DNA from: Alphaproteobacteria bacterium
Lineage (GTDB): Bacteria; Pseudomonadota; Alphaproteobacteria; UBA8366
NCBI GenBank assembly: GCA_030743445.1
Contig: JASLSL010000308.1
Span: forward strand, 1-12,433
Direction: 5' to 3'
Length of the DNA: 12,433 bases
Shown: piece after piece, positions 10,797 through 12,433 of the stretch
Numbering within the stretch: position 1 is the first letter of the stretch
Layout of the letters: each line of letters opens with the position of its first letter
Made by a program: the position numbers and the translations under genes
Notes under the pieces: generated by a model
Told to the model about the DNA's origin: nothing
The model's input: only the letters and a program-made list of their open reading frames with translations
Database searches by the model: none

Positions 10797-12433
10797 CCCT
10801 CCTCCACCACCATCAGCCAATCCACCGCCATGGCGCCGTCGGGGCCGGCGAGGACCGGGTTGAGGTCGAGCTCGGCGAGCCGGTCGCCCATGGCCGCACC
10901 CAAGTGCGACGTGGCGGCGATCAACTCGGCGACCGCTTGACGGTCGACCGGCGCAGCCCCGCGCACGCCGTCGAGCATCGCGGCACCCTCGAGCTCGTCC
11001 AGCATCGCCAGCGCTTCTGCCTCGGTGACCGGGCATTTGCGGAACGCGACGTCGCGCAGCACCTCGACGAAGACGCCGCCCAAGCCGGCCATCACCACCG
11101 GCCCGAATACCGGGTCACGCTTCAGGCCGACGACGAGCTCGACCGCGCCCGAGGCCATTTCCTGCATCACGATGCCATCGATTTTCGCGTCGGGGGCGTG
11201 GCGTTTGGCGTTCGCCACGATGCCGTCGAACGCGGCGCGGACGTCGGCCGCGTCCTTGACCCCGAGCCACACGCCGCCGGCCTCGGTCTTATGCGGCAGG
11301 TCGGAGGATTCGATCTTCATCGCCAGCGGATAGCCGAACTCCTCCGCCGCCTCGAGCGCCTCTTCCACCGCGGCGGCGAGCTCGGCCCCGACCAACGGCA
11401 CGCCGGCGGCTGCAAGCGCGTCGCGCGCGGCCATGCTCGGAACGATACCGCTTGGCAGATCGCCTGAGAGGTCGGGCAGCTCGATCGCGGCCCGCGCCTC
11501 CTTGGTCTCGGCCCACTCCGCGAGCGCATCCGCGTACCGGACCAGCCCGGCGACCGCATCGATCGCCGGCTCGGCGCCGCGCAGCACCGCGATCTCGAGC
11601 TCGTGCAGGGCGGCAATACCGTCGTCAGGTCCGGCGACCCAGACGGCGATGAACGGCTTTTCCAGCTCGGCCTTGAGCTCGCGGAAGATTTCGACCAGTT
11701 CGGGGACGAACTGGTCCATCAGTTGAAACCAGATTACCGCGATATCGACCGCCGGATCGTCGAGCACCGCCTTGACGCTGTCTCGCAGGATCGCTGGCTC
11801 GACAATGAACTGCGCCGTCAGGTCGACCGGATTGCCGGCAGCGCCGAAGGCGGGAAGGACGCCCTTGAGCCGCAAGACGGTCTCCTCGGCCAGCTCCGGC
11901 ACACTCAACCCCAGCTCCTCCGCCCGGTCGGCCATCAGCACCCCGGCACCACCCGACTGGGTGATGATCCCGACCCCCGGCCCTTGGGGGAGCTTGGTGT
12001 TGGCGAAAGCCTCGACCATGTCGAGCATGTGCTCCTCGTTACGCGCCCGGACCATGCCGTACTGCCGCGCGACCCCGTCGAACACCGCATCCTCGCCGGC
12101 GAGCGAGCCGGTGTGCGAGGCCGCCGCCCGCGCCCCGGCGGCCGACCGCCCGACCTTGGTGACCACGATGGGCTTGGCGAGATCGAGCGCCGCTTCCGCC
12201 GCCGCGACCAGTCCCGCGCCGTCGGTGAGCCCCTCGATATAGCCGGCGCCGACCCTGATGCGCTCGTCGGTCAGGACTTGGCTCATGACCTCGGCGAAGC
12301 CGACGTCGCATTCGTTCCCGGTGTTTACGAAATAGCCGAAGCCGGTGTCGCGATTGCGCGCCAGGGCCGAGATCGCGGTGCCGAAGGCGCCCGACTGGGT
12401 GACGAAGCCGACCGGCCCCGCCGGAACATCGCC
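10790..12433 (-). CDS. ADP-forming acyl-CoA synthetase (acetate-CoA ligase, fused alpha-beta), partial: N-terminus beyond window
   Basis: The frame is open from the right edge (GDVPAGPVGFVTQSGAFG...) to TAA at 10790-10792, 547 visible residues; the ATG at 12286 is internal, not the start. Visible regions, numbered from the edge, are as follows. The first CoA-ligase subdomain has TQSGAFG (12-18). The segment GRSAAGARAAASHTGSLAG has the conserved, phospho-accepting H107 (SHTG). The second ligase subdomain has IITQSGGAG (157-165) and GNPVDLT (200-206). The ATP-grasp domain spans about 325-540, with K373 (AMKIES), H381 (LPHKTEAGGV), GLGGVFVE and metal-site ELDLNPV. The N-terminal CoA-binding domain is missing only because of the window edge. 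The enzyme interconverts acyl-CoA + ADP + Pi and acid + ATP + CoA via phosphohistidine. Beside beta-oxidation genes it could activate the acid substrate or conserve energy from acyl-CoA. Confidence 0.92.
   Translation of the reverse strand, partial: GDVPAGPVGFVTQSGAFGTAISALARNRDTGFGYFVNTGNECDVGFAEVMSQVLTDERIRVGAGYIEGLTDGAGLVAAAEAALDLAKPIVVTKVGRSAAGARAAASHTGSLAGEDAVFDGVARQYGMVRARNEEHMLDMVEAFANTKLPQGPGVGIITQSGGAGVLMADRAEELGLSVPELAEETVLRLKGVLPAFGAAGNPVDLTAQFIVEPAILRDSVKAVLDDPAVDIAVIWFQLMDQFVPELVEIFRELKAELEKPFIAVWVAGPDDGIAALHELEIAVLRGAEPAIDAVAGLVRYADALAEWAETKEARAAIELPDLSGDLPSGIVPSMAARDALAAAGVPLVGAELAAAVEEALEAAEEFGYPLAMKIESSDLPHKTEAGGVWLGVKDAADVRAAFDGIVANAKRHAPDAKIDGIVMQEMASGAVELVVGLKRDPVFGPVVMAGLGGVFVEVLRDVAFRKCPVTEAEALAMLDELEGAAMLDGVRGAAPVDRQAVAELIAATSHLGAAMGDRLAELDLNPVLAGPDGAMAVDWLMVVEEGD

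Overview
The window is GC-rich (strongly G/C-ending codons) chromosomal DNA from a heterotrophic proteobacterium, most likely an alphaproteobacterium of Rhodospirillales type. This is inferred from base composition, from the protein families (GcdH, a double-domain 3-hydroxyacyl-CoA dehydrogenase, a fused ADP-forming acyl-CoA synthetase) and from REP-type intergenic palindromes. No 16S or other decisive marker is present. I see no rRNA, tRNA, CRISPR, phage genes or intact insertion sequence.

Layout. (1) Bases 1-2039, + strand: the tail of a probable thiamine-diphosphate enzyme, a mandelate-racemase-subgroup enolase (94-1233) and a 3-oxoadipate enol-lactonase-like alpha/beta hydrolase (1251-2039). 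They are tightly spaced and probably one catabolic operon for an acid or lactone substrate. (2) A hairpin repeat (2067-2182), then a small two-helix membrane protein (2229-2570, +). (3) Bases 2567-8459, - strand: in transcription order, a PaaH-like 3-hydroxyacyl-CoA dehydrogenase, a 3-oxoadipyl-CoA-type thiolase, a repeat, glutaryl-CoA dehydrogenase (gcdH), another repeat, an SDR oxidoreductase and a CpdA-like metallophosphoesterase. (4) A 123-bp divergent promoter region (8460-8582), then on + an acyl-CoA dehydrogenase (8583-9743) and a crotonase-family protein (9756-10526). (5) Bases 10527-10796: dense palindromic repeats between convergent genes. (6) Bases 10790-12433, - strand: most of an ADP-forming acyl-CoA synthetase, running off the right edge.

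How the genes work together. The central block holds nearly every activity of a short-chain or dicarboxylyl-CoA beta-oxidation module: acid activation (acyl-CoA synthetase), two dehydrogenases, an enoyl-CoA hydratase/isomerase, a 3-hydroxyacyl-CoA dehydrogenase and a thiolase. GcdH plus hydratase, dehydrogenase and thiolase would take glutaryl-CoA to two acetyl-CoA. The PaaH- and PaaJ/PcaF-like character of the last two enzymes also fits C6 dicarboxylyl-CoA intermediates from aromatic degradation. The crotonase lacks one of the two classical catalytic glutamates, so the hydration step is not certain.

The most distinctive material is non-coding. Two structured repeat families each occur twice, as inverted copies, always directly 3' of a stop codon and in the same polarity relative to that gene. 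A third palindromic element with perfect 18-bp arms supplies the stop codon of the acyl-CoA synthetase gene. I found no convincing new defence, mobile or regulatory system; apart from the repeats this is ordinary catabolic chromosome.
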